Assembly: GCA_003222395.1 (NCBI GenBank)
Contig: QHWB01000069.1
Coordinates: 1 to 64,000 of the forward strand
Source: Acidobacteriota bacterium
Lineage (GTDB): Bacteria > Acidobacteriota > Vicinamibacteria > Vicinamibacterales > CAVVIG01
DNA length: 64,000 nucleotides
Reading direction: 5' to 3'
In this document: piece by piece, positions 9,330 to 17,961 of the stretch
How the letters are laid out: each line of letters opens with the position of its first letter
How positions within the stretch are numbered: position 1 is the stretch's first letter
Position numbers and translations under genes: made by a program
Notes under the pieces: generated by a model
What the model saw: the letters and a program-made list of their open reading frames with translations, nothing else
Database searches by the model: none
Told to the model about the DNA's origin: nothing

Positions 9330-9888
9330 CCGAACGTCCATGCTGCGCCTGCAGCCGCAACAATGCTGCTGCGGTCCAAACTCGATCGCGTGTACGAGGA
9401 TCGTCTGAGCCATGCGATCTCGGGTGAGCTCTGGACCATGCATTCAGGGGAGCTGCCGAGGAACTTAGGCGAGTGCGAACCGAAATGGAGCGTCGTACGG
9501 CGTGAGTTCGTTGAACGAAATCGGGCCTCGATCCGCGATTTCGGCGTTGCCGGTTTTCGTACTGAGCGAGCCTGAATTCCATCGAGAGGGGGCACAATAA
9601 GGGGCACAATTTCGAAGCGCGTCAATCGCCCGGCGCGCGAGCCGCGTACGAGACGGCACGACTCCAGATTCTAGAACTCGCACAGAGTGCCTATCCGTCG
9701 TACGTTACGAAAAATTCGCGCGAACAGGCACGTCTCGGTGAAAACAGTCGTATCGAACTCCACCGTCGATCGCGGAAGTCTTTCGCCGGCCTACATTAAA
9801 CCGTCGACGTGTTCGCGAATAGAGGCAAAACTGGAGATTGGCTCCTCAGGTTGGACTCGAACCAACAACCCTCCGGTTAACAGCAATC
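9330..9888 (+). pseudogene. Large serine recombinase, C-terminal remnant ending in the tRNA-Asn site
   Basis: Pieces of one protein are spread over frames. LLRSKLDRVYEDRLSHAIS and ELW are followed by LRRVRTEMERR, then, after an interruption at about 9500-9620, AYETARLQILELAQSAYPSY, VTKNSREQAR, KTVVSNSTVDRGSLSPAYIK and finally GDWLLRLDSNQQPSG. This is the coiled-coil and C-terminal part of resolvase-type large serine recombinases. The last 15 codons are encoded by the tRNA-Asn fragment on the other strand, which is how such recombinases end when integrated at this tRNA. The catalytic N-terminal domain is absent and there are several frameshifts. Confidence 0.75.
9839..9883 (-). repeat. tRNA-Asn 3' fragment, copy 2 (45-bp direct repeat, att-like)
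   Basis: The sequence is identical to 3947-3991 apart from one base, here with the normal loop CTGTTAA. It carries the 3' half of tRNA-Asn ending CTGAGGAGCCA on the minus strand. No D-arm is found upstream, so it is not a tRNA gene. It forms the 3' end of the serine-recombinase remnant on the plus strand. Confidence 0.85.
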
Positions 9889-10159
9889 ACGGATCGTCGG
9901 CACCGTCGCTGACCACAGAAACTTGTAGACGTGGCGTTTCGGATGCGATCGTAGCGACGACCAGCTGCGGCAAGCTACGGCCGAACTTGCGTACTGGCGC
10001 GTTCCTGCCCGTTTAACAGCATGGCTCCGGTCTCGGCGATCGCGGACATGGTGGCCGATCCTCGTCGACGATCGACGATCATCGTGACCCCGTTGGAGAG
10101 ACTCAGACACCCATCGCAACCGGGCCGCACCTGGTCTGACTCACGAGAGGAGGACCGCC
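9889..10159. other. Gap between the serine-recombinase remnant and the IS110 fragment
   Basis: No gene recognised. The last ~140 bases may be the left non-coding end of the IS110-type element that follows; this is suggested only by position. A ribosome site (GAGAGGAGG) directly precedes the transposase ATG. Confidence 0.3.
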
Positions 10160-10432
10160 ATGAGCGCCGCCCGCCCGGCAGAACTGAATCGGAAGCAGCG
10201 AAAGGAATTGGCCCGGCGCCTGCGGGTCGACGACCCGGGCCTGGAGGTGATGCATCCCCACGCCGCCGGGATCGACGTCGGCAACAGCGCGCATTACGTC
10301 GCGGTCCGGCCGGATCGAGATCCAAACTCGGTCCGACGGTTTGAGTGTTTCACCGCCGACTTGCATCGGCTGGCGGACTGGTTACAGCACTGTGGGGTGA
10401 CCACGGTGGCGATGCAGTCGACCGGCGTCTAA
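10160..10432 (+). pseudogene. IS110-family transposase, N-terminal 90 residues
   Basis: MSAARPAELNRKQRK is followed by HPHAAGIDVGNSAHYVAV, the first acidic residue of the IS110 DEDD motif, then ECFTADLHRLADWL and VAMQSTGV. Full IS110 transposases are about 340-450 residues and continue after STGV with a YW-containing segment. Here a TAA follows and the sequence switches at once to a cytochrome gene. The fragment is a clean truncation, and it also removed the 5' part of that cytochrome gene. Confidence 0.85.
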
Positions 10433-10433
10433 A

Positions 10434-10933
10434 GGAACGTTTTTCGATCCTCGCCTGAACGATAAAGGCCGCTTCCCCGTTTCCGTAAAAGCCGGATACC
10501 CGAACGTCCGCAACACGCCAGACTTGATCACGTCCAAGCTGGCGGCATTGCATTTCTACCAACTCGCGATTCCCGCACCTACGCCGCCCGCTGGTTCCTT
10601 CGACGCGCAGGTCGCACAACGTGGCAGGCGGTGTTCGAGGGACAGGCGAGGTGCGCGACGTGCCATGTGCCGCCACTGTTCACCGAGCCTGGATGGGCCT
10701 TGCACAAACCTGAGGAAATCGGGATTGATGACTTTCAGGCCGATCGATCTCCGGACAAGCAATATCGAACGACGGCGCTGAGGGGCCTGTTCACCCGGCA
10801 GAAGGGCGGTTTCTATCACGACGGCAGGTTCCCAACGCTGGAAGCCGTGGTCAACCATTACGACGAACATCTCAAGCTGAAGCTGACCCCCGAACAGAAG
10901 CGCGAGCTCATTGAGTACCTGAAGTCACTGTGA
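10434..10933 (+). pseudogene. Di-haem cytochrome c peroxidase-type protein, C-terminal part, frameshifted
   Basis: The first frame reads FFDPRLNDKGRFP, NVRNTPDLITSKLAAL and HFYQLAIPAPTPP. After a one-base shift near 10625 it continues QAVFEGQARCATCHVPPLFT, YRTTALRGLFTRQKGGFYHD and LKLTPEQKRELIEYLKSL. CATCH is a c-type haem site, and the ALRGL/HDGRF pattern is typical of the MauG/cytochrome c peroxidase superfamily, which acts in the periplasm. The N-terminal haem domain has been replaced by the IS110 fragment. Confidence 0.75.
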
Positions 10934-10946
10934 AGCGCAGTGGCGA

Positions 10947-11420
10947 ATGTTTAGGTCCCGCCGGCGTCACCGCGCCGCGGTTGGCACATGGAGGTTCGCA
11001 CTGCACGAAATAGATCACCGACCGAAGGGGGAACGGGATGCGTTCAAGCTGCTGTACGCCGGCTTTGTCGCAGCGCCGATCATCGCCGGGTTCGACAAAT
11101 TCACCGACAAACTCGGGAATTGGGACCGGTATTTGTCCGACGATGTTGTGGAAAAGCTTCCGGTCGAGCGTCACACGTTCATGCAAGGCGTTGGGTTGAT
11201 CGAAATCGCCGCAGGAATGCTCGTCGCCGCCAAGCCAAGGTGGGGCGGCTATGTCGTGGGCGCATGGCTTGCGGGAATCGTCGCCAACCTTTGGACGAAG
11301 CCCGAATACAGAGATATCGCCCTCCGCGACATTGGGCTCGCCCTTGGCGCCCTGGCGCTCGCTCGGATCGCCGCTGATCAACCGACCGCACACCGGCACG
11401 TCGGCGATCTGGCCGCGTGA
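10947..11420 (+). CDS. Small DoxX-like integral membrane protein
   Basis: From about residue 32 the product has four likely membrane segments: KLLYAGFVAAPIIAG, the stretch around GVGLIEIAAGML, GGYVVGAWLAGIVANLW and DIGLALGALALARIA. FDKFTDKLGNWDRYLS after the first helix is the feature that suggests a DoxX-like family. The first 30 residues (Arg- and His-rich) look unlike a coding start. A good ribosome site precedes an ATG at 11038 in the wrong frame, so a small frameshift near 11040 may have detached the real start. The role is unknown; DoxX-like proteins are membrane subunits of uncertain function. Confidence 0.55.
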   Translation: MFRSRRRHRAAVGTWRFALHEIDHRPKGERDAFKLLYAGFVAAPIIAGFDKFTDKLGNWDRYLSDDVVEKLPVERHTFMQGVGLIEIAAGMLVAAKPRWGGYVVGAWLAGIVANLWTKPEYRDIALRDIGLALGALALARIAADQPTAHRHVGDLAA

Positions 11421-11504
11421 GTCGGACGTTCTGTCCGTCAGGACGCCGCGATTGGGGTATCGACACCGCAATCGCGGCGGCTCGTTTGGAGTCTGGTGCC
11501 CGCT

Positions 11505-12246
11505 TGGCGCTACTTCCGCATCGTGGGCGAACTGAAGGGCCTGGGCGTGATTGTGTCAGCGACGACTGTGAAGAAGGTCCGGCGCGAAGAGCAGCTTGGT
11601 CCAGCAGGCAAGCGCAAGGGTCCGTCGTGGCGTGAGTTCCCGCACGCGCAAGCTAAGAGCGTCATTGCCGTGGATTTCTTCACCGTCGACACCATCTGGC
11701 TCCAGCGGTTGTACGCGCTGTTTCTTTATCGAAAATCGCCAGTCGTCGCGTGTACCTGGCCGCGCCGGCTGCACGGCGCGTCCTGACGGCGAATGGGTGA
11801 CGCAGCAGGCGCGGCACGTCGCGTGGACGCTCTCCGAGCGTGCCGACCCAGTCCGATTCCTGATTCGCGACCATGATCAAAGTTCACGAGCAGTGTCGAT
11901 GTCGTCTTTGAGGCGCAAGGCACGCGCATTGTTCGTACGCTGATTCAGGTCCCTGAGGCGAATGGGACCGCGCAGCGGTTCGTTCGGACGGTTCGACCTG
12001 AATGCCTGGACTGGTTGCTGATCCTGAACGCAGGGCACCTCATGCGAACGCTGACTGTATTTATGGATCATTACAATGGTTGTAGGCCCCATCGCAGCCT
12101 GGGACTCACGCCTCCGAATGGTCGGACGCCGATTGAGAACTGGGAGGGCATGCAACCGATCACCGTGACACGTCGCGACCGTCTCGGCGGCCTCTTACGC
12201 GAGTATGAGCGCGCTGCGTGACTGGATCGAATTTATTTACCCTACA
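11505..12246 (+). mobile_element. Insertion sequence copy 2 (same family as 5716-6865), 5'-truncated, opposite orientation
   Basis: The plus strand carries WRYFRIVGELKGLG, VDFFTVDTIWLQRLY, then after a frameshift GEWVTQQARHVAWTLSERA and LIRDHD, and after another shift AGHLMRTLTVFMDHYNG to LREYERAA. The right end (TTTACCCTACA, ending 12246) matches copy 1 nearly base for base. About 400 bp of the left end are missing. It forms a long inverted repeat with copy 1. Confidence 0.8.
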
Positions 12247-12283
12247 ACGTCCTGGCGGCATGATCAGTTTTCTGCACCCTACA
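12247..12283 (+). repeat. Isolated insertion-sequence end (TGCACCCTACA)
   Basis: A second right-hand terminal repeat, TTTTCTGCACCCTACA, lies 37 bases beyond the end of copy 2. It has the TGTAGGGTGCA form also seen at 23969. It is probably the last trace of another element into which copy 2 inserted. Confidence 0.5.
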
Positions 12284-12316
12284 CGAAACGAGCACAACTT
12301 GAGCATGTCGCGGACG

Positions 12317-13423
12317 CTACTCGCGCTCGTAGTGTTTTGGGAACAAACGGCTATAGATCAGCGCGACTTGTGCCAGCCGCTTCTCGGCGACGCCTTGATC
12401 CATGTCGGAGAGGACCACGGTCCATATGTCGCCCTTGCGGCGAGCGTTCGCTTCGACATCGCGCTTCTCGTTGGCCGATGTCTGATAGGTGTACTCGCGG
12501 ATGTCGGTCCAGCCGTCTTTGTCGGGCAAACTATTGGTGACCTTCAGCGGCCACTTCACATCGGGCCGATACGCCGCCCATGCCGCGGCAACGGCGCGGT
12601 CGGCGTCCGCGGCATGGACGTAGACGAGCGCGATGTGCGAGTTGCCTTCGGGCGATTCGAGGATCGTCGCGGGACCGCGCCTCTCGATCCGCCAGAGGTC
12701 GGGCGCCACGAACCGGGCGCCTTCGACGGTCGTGCGCTGTGTATCGGCCCCGAGCACTTCGCTCGCTGGCGCAGCGGGCTGATGTGATGTGACGCCGGTC
12801 AATTGCAGCGTCATGCTGAGGAAGAGGAGCAGAACACCAATTGCACACGTCCCCAAATCCTGCGGAGGCTGATAATTGAACAGCGGCCGGTTGTTGTAGT
12901 CGTCCATCTTCGCCGACGAGGACTTGTCGTGAGAGGGCGCCGGCTCTCGATCGTCGAGCGGCGTGTAGTCGCACGGGACGCCGTAGAGCGCGGCCACGCG
13001 GCGCGCGAGCTTCGCGTCGTCGCACTGCAGGTTGGATGGATAGGCAAATTCGGCGCGATACCCGCTCTCGTGCTCGATCACGCGTCCCCAGATTTTGACG
13101 GCACCCCACGCACGGCCCGCCGGCCCTTTCAAGTGCTGCAACCGCAGGGCATGAGCACGACGCTCCATCCGCACTCGTTCCAAAGCGGCGGCCGGCGTCC
13201 TGACGACGTGAATGCCACAGTCGCAGCCGTAGACGGGCGCCGACACGAATCGACCATCGCGAACGTGTTCGCCTGCGCCTTCATATGACACCGCGCCGCA
13301 ACGAGCAACGAATGGCTCATACGGCGGCCACGGCTCCACGAACGCCGACCCGGCGAGGAGCCCGTTTTCAAACACGTTGAAGACGCGATACGCCGTGATC
13401 GCCTCGAAGTAATCGGGAATCAC
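12317..13423 (-). CDS. Membrane-anchored protein of unknown function with a serine-hydrolase-associated domain, probably 3'-truncated
   Basis: The GTG start overlaps the stop of a 42-codon gene (GTGA). Residues 1-185 form an unrecognised domain (ITAYRVFNVFENG, EPWPPYEPF, several Cys). A single membrane segment follows near residue 195 (AIGVLLLFLSMTLQLTGV). The remainder (LWRIERRGPATILESPEG, HIALVYVHAADADRAVAAAW, KRLAQVALIYSRLFPK) resembles the N-terminal domain that precedes the beta-lactamase-like catalytic domain in acidobacterial serine hydrolases. No catalytic SxxK domain follows: the frame stops just before insertion-sequence ends at 12246-12283, so the 3' part was probably lost. The call is by pattern recognition only. 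Confidence 0.55.
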   Translation of the reverse strand: MIPDYFEAITAYRVFNVFENGLLAGSAFVEPWPPYEPFVARCGAVSYEGAGEHVRDGRFVSAPVYGCDCGIHVVRTPAAALERVRMERRAHALRLQHLKGPAGRAWGAVKIWGRVIEHESGYRAEFAYPSNLQCDDAKLARRVAALYGVPCDYTPLDDREPAPSHDKSSSAKMDDYNNRPLFNYQPPQDLGTCAIGVLLLFLSMTLQLTGVTSHQPAAPASEVLGADTQRTTVEGARFVAPDLWRIERRGPATILESPEGNSHIALVYVHAADADRAVAAAWAAYRPDVKWPLKVTNSLPDKDGWTDIREYTYQTSANEKRDVEANARRKGDIWTVVLSDMDQGVAEKRLAQVALIYSRLFPKHYERE

Positions 13424-13548
13424 GCTGGCACCCTCTTCGGGACTGGCTTCGGCATCTGCTTCTGTGGTGGCGCAGGCGTGCGCTGCGGCACGGGTATTTT
13501 CGTCGGCTCGACGTAGATTTCACGCGTCGGCTTACCAATCTGCGCCAT
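13420..13548 (-). CDS. Short Pro/Lys-rich protein (42 residues), translationally coupled
   Basis: The product is MAQIGKPTREIYVEPTKIPV followed by a Pro/Lys/Gln-rich tail. GAGGGTGAG stands just before the ATG as a ribosome site, and its TGA overlaps the GTG start of the next gene. No homologue is recognised. The coupling suggests a small partner of the downstream membrane protein. It could still be a chance frame, but the ribosome site and overlap favour a real gene. Confidence 0.45.
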   Translation of the reverse strand: MAQIGKPTREIYVEPTKIPVPQRTPAPPQKQMPKPVPKRVPA

Positions 13549-14024
13549 AACTCACCCTCACGACGATCAGCACGATTTATCGAGAGCGACGCAGCTCCAC
13601 CTCGATTCACGGTGTGACGCGAACGATACTCCAATGCCACGCCACCGTCGAGCGGTTCCACATCCCACCGCGACCCGATGACGCTATGATCGCTCACCGC
13701 CGTGATTGAAACATCGCAACGGCCGCCGGCGGCTTCGGATCTCGACCAGCTCGCGCCGATGCTGATGGACGCTGTCGTCAGCGGCGCCGGCGTCAGCTTC
13801 GTGCTTCCGTTCTCCGTTGCAGCCGCGCGCGAGTGGTTGTGCTTCGCCAAAATCAGATCGGCGCGTTTCGAGTCACGTTCGGTTGTGAGCCGTAGCGACA
13901 CGTTACAAAGGCCTTTCGATAGAGGGACGGTGCGTCGGCGACGCTTTCCGCTGATGCGCAGCGAGACGGCCGGCTGTCAAAGCGCGACGCAACCGCGTCG
14001 CGCGACGGTGGTCGCCGGCGTAGG
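13549..14024. other. Stretch without a convincing gene
   Basis: The longest frame (minus, 13368-13901) is Ser/Arg/Thr-rich and matches nothing I recognise; its 3' part overlaps the two genes to the left. The plus frame at 13702-14046 is equally unconvincing. It probably contains decayed sequence next to the transposase remnant. Confidence 0.35.
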
Positions 14025-14990
14025 TCAAGCAGCGCGGCGCTCATAGCGATGGTGCAACCCGCCCACTTCCGCGAACTCGATGACGCGGCCTTCCGTCGCG
14101 TCCTGGACCCGTCGTGGCGTCGGGGCGTCTTTGTCCAGCGACAGGTGTGTTCGCGATCCGCGATAGTACGAGAGACATCGCCTGAGCACGCGCAGCAGGT
14201 GTCGTTCGCTGAGGACGATGAGGTGGTCAAGACATTCGCGACGCATCGATCCGATCAGGCGTTCGACGTATGGATTCTGCCACGGACTCGACGGACTGGA
14301 GATGACCTCGGTGATGCCCATGCCGGCGATGCGACGCTGGTATACCTCACCGTAGATCGCATCGCGGTCTCGCATGAGCCAGGTCCGCGCGGTGTCTTCC
14401 GGAAACGTCGCGACGATCTGTTGCGCGGTCCATTCAGCGGTTGGATGTTCAGTGACGGCCAGGTGGACGACTCAACGACGTCGGTGCGCGAGGAGGACCA
14501 GCACGAACAACACGTCGCCCGTGAGCGTGGGCACGGTGAAGAAGTCCATTGAGACGATCGCGGCGATGTGATTTGTGAGGAAGGTGCGCCACGTCTGGGA
14601 TGGCGGTCGCGGAAACCTCGCGACGATCCGCGAGACCGTTCGCTCCGAGACATCGATGCCCAGCTTGCGCAAGTCGCCATGGATTCGCGGCGCGCCCCAC
14701 AGCGGATTCACGGATGCCATCTTGTCGATGAGCGCCCGAATCGCGGCGTCGGTCCTTGGGCGGCCGGATTGTTTCTGCCGGGATCGCTCCGTCCAGCAGC
14801 GTCGCAGCCATTGCTGATGCCAGCGCACGACGGTGTCCTGCCCGCACCATGAGCAAGGGGCCATGCCAGCCTCGCCAGGCCCTGGCGAGCACGGTCCAGA
14901 AGAATCGATCGCACGGTCGAAGACACGGTCGCTTGGTGGTGCGTGCACGATCGGACTAGGCTCGAGAAATCGACGTATCTCGTCCAACGG
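14025..14990 (-). mobile_element. Second type of rve/DDE transposase, frameshifted
   Basis: Minus-strand pieces read VVRWHQQWLRRCW, KMASVNPLWGAPRIHGDL, VSRIVARFPRPP, IVSMDFFTVPTLTGDVLFVL, and after a frameshift near 14470 RDRDAIYGEVYQRR, SSPSSPWQNPYVERLIGSMR and EVGGLHHRYERRAA. D (MDFFTV), D (RDRD) and E (YVERLIG) of the DDE core are all still recognisable. It belongs to a different branch from the TGTAGGGT elements. The N-terminus (14880-14987) is disrupted. No terminal repeats were identified. Confidence 0.75.
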
Positions 14991-15348
14991 ATAGGACCTT
15001 TATTGAACGTTGGTTGACGTTGGCTGCCGAGTGATGCTCTTCGGACCGCGTTTGGGCACACTCCTGGGCACACTCGGAGAATGTTCGCCATCGCGCGAAA
15101 TGGCTTTCTAACTGGCTATGACGGCGACCGCGTCGGACTTGCGCCGTGCGCGTTGCCGCTCCCGCGATCGCGGCGTGCTTCCAGCGCCGCACGGTCACCT
15201 CGCCAATGCGCTCGCCGTCCGCGAGTGTGATCGACTGCGACGGCCCGCCAGACGCCGGAGTCCGAACGCGCCGTCCAGGTAGCCGAGCTCAGTTTGCGAG
15301 AATTGCTGATTTGGTGATCTCCGATTGCTGATTGCGGTTGCTGGAACG
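14991..15348. other. Decayed segment between the transposase and the ABC operon
   Basis: No intact gene. Minus-strand frames near 15040-15100 read CAQECAQTR or GVCPGVCPN because of a GGGCACA-type double motif, as near the tRNA fragments. This may be the tail of another recombinase. Confidence 0.3.
15308..15345. repeat. Short imperfect tandem repeat around GATTGCTGATT
   Basis: AATTGCTGATT, GATTGCTGATT and GCGGTTGCTGG follow each other within about 40 bases, just after the stop of the ABC permease gene on the minus strand. The function is unknown. The position is that of a transcript end. Confidence 0.35.
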
Positions 15349-16791
15349 CTATAGCACCGTCGTCACAACGTCCGTCAAGAGCAGCCAGCAAGCGAATCCG
15401 GCCACCTGCACCGCAAGGGTCTTCGGCTCACGTTCGGACGTCCAATGGTTGCGTGCTGCGAACAACAGCAGCAGCACCGCGAGCGGCGTGGCGGCAATCA
15501 CCCATGTCGTGAAGACGGCGGATGGCTGCGTCAGCATCCCATACGCGCCAGCGGAATGCTGCGGCAACACCAGGGCGCTAACGGTCCAATCAATCCACCT
15601 CGCGAGCGCCATGGCTGCCGCACTTGCAGGAAGCAGCAGCGCGAGCGCGATAATCCCGCTCCCGCACCACGACGAAATGTACAGGCTCCACGTCGTTAGA
15701 AGCACGACGCTCGCCGCCAGCGGCCAGAACGATGTGCGGGAGATTTGCGGCGGCGCGAATACGAACCACGGCAGAACCACGCCGAGCACGAGTGCAAGGA
15801 CGAGCACGACGCTCACTTTCACCGCCCATTGCTGCGCGCGCGGCACGGGCAGCATCGCCTGCGATTGGACCATGCCGAAGTGCCGCTCCTGCGCGCTGGC
15901 GAGGGATCCCATGAGCAGCGGTAGCAGCGCAAAATACAGCAGGCCGACTGCGCGCATCGGGACTTCCCTGGCGAAGTCCAGGTTGAGCCGGCCTGCAACT
16001 GTCAGCCCGGTCCATATGAGCGCATATACAGCGACCATGGCAAAAGTCATCTCTTGCAGCCGCAGTTCCTTCTTCGCGAGCATCCAGAGCGGCGGCCGGG
16101 CCGGGCTGTCGTCTGTCACAGTGAACCATCGCGGCAGGCGCAGTTCCTCTCGCGCACCCTCAGTGTCCTGCAGACGCATGAACGATCGCGCGGACAGGAC
16201 GGCCCCGGCCGCGGCGAAGATCCACATCGCGGGCATCCAGACGGCGAGAGCCAGCGCCTCGGCGGCAGCCGTTCCGGTGCCGTAGATGATGACTCCGGCC
16301 AGCAGCGCGAGGAGGTACGTCATCCCTGGAATGGTCGCCGTGAACAGCGCGCCCGCCATCTGACTCCGTAGCCGCATCGTCAGGTACGGCGCGACACAAA
16401 AGCCGCCGATCAATGGAAGGTATAGCGTGGGGTATCGCGGAAAGTTGCGGAACGTGTGAGCAAACGACTGGAACAACACGACCCTCGCGATGAACCCGAG
16501 CGCCACCAGCATCACCGCGAGAACGGACGCCTTGGTCAACAGCATCGACGATCGCCTGCACGGCTGGACGAGCAGCGATGCCAGCGTGCGGTTCGTGAAT
16601 TCATGCCCGATGACGTGCGCGCCGAGCGCGAGCGCTCCCGCGATGTACGCGAACGTGCCCAGCGGGAAGAGCGAGTGCATCCCCGTGCCGCGCAGCACCG
16701 GGTCAGCCCCGATGGTAAATGCCGTTGCCGCCCACACCGGGAGCAGCGCGCGGAATTCCTTCGACGCGAGCGCCGTCCGCGGGCCGTTCAT
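15349..16791 (-). CDS. ABC transporter permease, ABC-2 type
   Basis: The 480-residue, highly hydrophobic protein has about 12 predicted membrane segments. Examples are LGTFAYIAGALALGAHVIGH, YLLALLAGVIIYGTG, AVYALIWTGLTVAG and LALVLGVVLPWFVFA. It starts MNGPRTALASKEFRALLPVW; the HEFTNRTLASLL segment after the first helix pair is typical of ABC-2 permeases, where the cytoplasmic loop meets the ATPase. Its ATG overlaps the end of the ATPase gene by four bases. With the GntR regulator this makes a three-gene operon like the Bacillus ytrAB or bcrA-type systems, which export lipid-linked or peptide compounds such as cell-wall antibiotics. The substrate is unknown. Confidence 0.85.
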   Translation of the reverse strand: MNGPRTALASKEFRALLPVWAATAFTIGADPVLRGTGMHSLFPLGTFAYIAGALALGAHVIGHEFTNRTLASLLVQPCRRSSMLLTKASVLAVMLVALGFIARVVLFQSFAHTFRNFPRYPTLYLPLIGGFCVAPYLTMRLRSQMAGALFTATIPGMTYLLALLAGVIIYGTGTAAAEALALAVWMPAMWIFAAAGAVLSARSFMRLQDTEGAREELRLPRWFTVTDDSPARPPLWMLAKKELRLQEMTFAMVAVYALIWTGLTVAGRLNLDFAREVPMRAVGLLYFALLPLLMGSLASAQERHFGMVQSQAMLPVPRAQQWAVKVSVVLVLALVLGVVLPWFVFAPPQISRTSFWPLAASVVLLTTWSLYISSWCGSGIIALALLLPASAAAMALARWIDWTVSALVLPQHSAGAYGMLTQPSAVFTTWVIAATPLAVLLLLFAARNHWTSEREPKTLAVQVAGFACWLLLTDVVTTVL

Positions 16792-17537
16792 GCCGTCACA
16801 CCATGCGGTTGAAGGGTCGTCACGAAAATCTCCTCGAGGCTCTTCTCGTGGCGCGCGCGCGCAGCGTCGGCGTTGAGCGTGAGCACTTCACGCCCGCGAT
16901 CGATGATCGTGAACTCGTCGATCAACCCTTCGAACTCGGAAATCAGGTGGGTGGAGACGAACACGGTCCGGCGGCCGGGATCGCCATCCTGGTACGCGCC
17001 GATCACGGTCCGGATGAACTCGCGGCGGACGATCGGATCGAGTCCCGAGGTCGGCTCGTCGAGGATGAGCAGTTCGGGCTCGGGGCAGATTGCGATGACG
17101 AGCGCGAGCTGCGTGCGCTGGCCTTTCGAGAGGTGACTCGTCTTCTGGCGCGGATCGAGGCGGAACTGCTCGAGGAGCGCGCGCTCCGTCTCGCTGTTCC
17201 ACGTCGGACGAAACGACGCGAAGTACCCAAGGGCGTCGCGGACCGTCATCCACGGATAGAATGCGACGTAGTCGGGGACGTAGGAAATGCGCGACTTGAC
17301 GGCGACTTCCTCGCGCGCGGGATCCATCCCGAACACCCGCACCTCTCCGCTCGTCGGCCGCAGCAGGTTCAGCAGGCACTTGATCGTCGTCGTCTTTCCG
17401 GCGCCGTTCCTGCCGAAGAACCCGTAGCACCGGCCTGCCGGCACCGAAAGGCTCAGCCCGTCAACGGCGTCGGTGCGTCCGTAGCGGCGGACCAGGTTGC
17501 GGACTTCGATCACGGGATTGTTGTGGGTCATAAGCAT
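16788..17537 (-). CDS. ABC transporter ATP-binding protein (YtrB-like)
   Basis: The 249-residue ATPase has Walker A GRNGAGKTTT, a Q-loop near YVPDYVAFYPWM, signature LSKGQRTQLAL (a variant of LSGGQ, as in YtrB-type proteins), Walker B LLILDEPTSGLD and the switch His in VSTHL. It energises the permease encoded next. The start codon directly follows the stop of the GntR gene (TGA-ATG) with no clear ribosome site, so translation is probably coupled. A second ATG two codons later is equally possible. Confidence 0.9.
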   Translation of the reverse strand: MLMTHNNPVIEVRNLVRRYGRTDAVDGLSLSVPAGRCYGFFGRNGAGKTTTIKCLLNLLRPTSGEVRVFGMDPAREEVAVKSRISYVPDYVAFYPWMTVRDALGYFASFRPTWNSETERALLEQFRLDPRQKTSHLSKGQRTQLALVIAICPEPELLILDEPTSGLDPIVRREFIRTVIGAYQDGDPGRRTVFVSTHLISEFEGLIDEFTIIDRGREVLTLNADAARARHEKSLEEIFVTTLQPHGVTA

Positions 17538-17939
17538 TCAGGAGTTCGCCGCGTGGCGCTTGTGCTCGAGCGCGTCGAAGCGCTCCTCGGCGACACGCAG
17601 AAAGTCCGCCTTGTCGATTTGCAGATGGTGCGCCTGAATGACGGCACCGTCGAGCGTGTCGGCGAGCAGCTTCCGGCGCACCTCTTTTTTGAATGGCGAA
17701 TGGTTCGCACGAACGAAACAGCCTTTGCCGGCGATGGTCTCAATGACGCCCTGACTCTCCAGCGCCGAGTACGCCTTGGCGACCGTGTTCCGATTGACTC
17801 GCAGTTCTTCCGCGAGTGGACGGATCCCCGGCAACGGTGAGCCTGCGTGGAGCGCACCGGATGCGGCGGCCGCCTTCACCTGGTCGACGAGTTGCAGGTA
17901 GACGGCCTTGCCCGATTTGTAATTCAACTGAAACAGCAT
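17538..17939 (-). CDS. GntR-family transcriptional regulator (YtrA-type)
   Basis: The 133-residue protein has a GntR winged helix: YLQLVDQVKAAAASGALHAG, SPLPGIRPLAEELRVNRNTV, AKAYSALESQGVIETIAGKG. The remaining ~50 residues form the short helical dimerisation tail of the YtrA subfamily, without a ligand-binding domain. The family represses its own ABC-transporter operon. A perfect 16-bp palindrome seven bases upstream of the ATG overlaps the likely -10 element, as expected for autorepression. It is the first gene of the operon. Confidence 0.9.
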   Translation of the reverse strand: MLFQLNYKSGKAVYLQLVDQVKAAAASGALHAGSPLPGIRPLAEELRVNRNTVAKAYSALESQGVIETIAGKGCFVRANHSPFKKEVRRKLLADTLDGAVIQAHHLQIDKADFLRVAEERFDALEHKRHAANS

Positions 17940-17945
17940 ATTCAG

Positions 17946-17961
17946 ACTGTCATATGACAGT
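17946..17961. promoter_or_regulatory. Perfect 16-bp palindrome, probable GntR operator
   Basis: ACTGTCATATGACAGT reads the same on both strands. It lies between the probable -10 hexamer and the gntR start codon, so a bound dimer would block transcription of the whole operon. Confidence 0.7.

Noticed and set aside
16719..17840. 373-codon plus-strand frame across the ABC ATPase and GntR genes
   Set aside because: Antisense shadow; the minus-strand genes have complete motifs.
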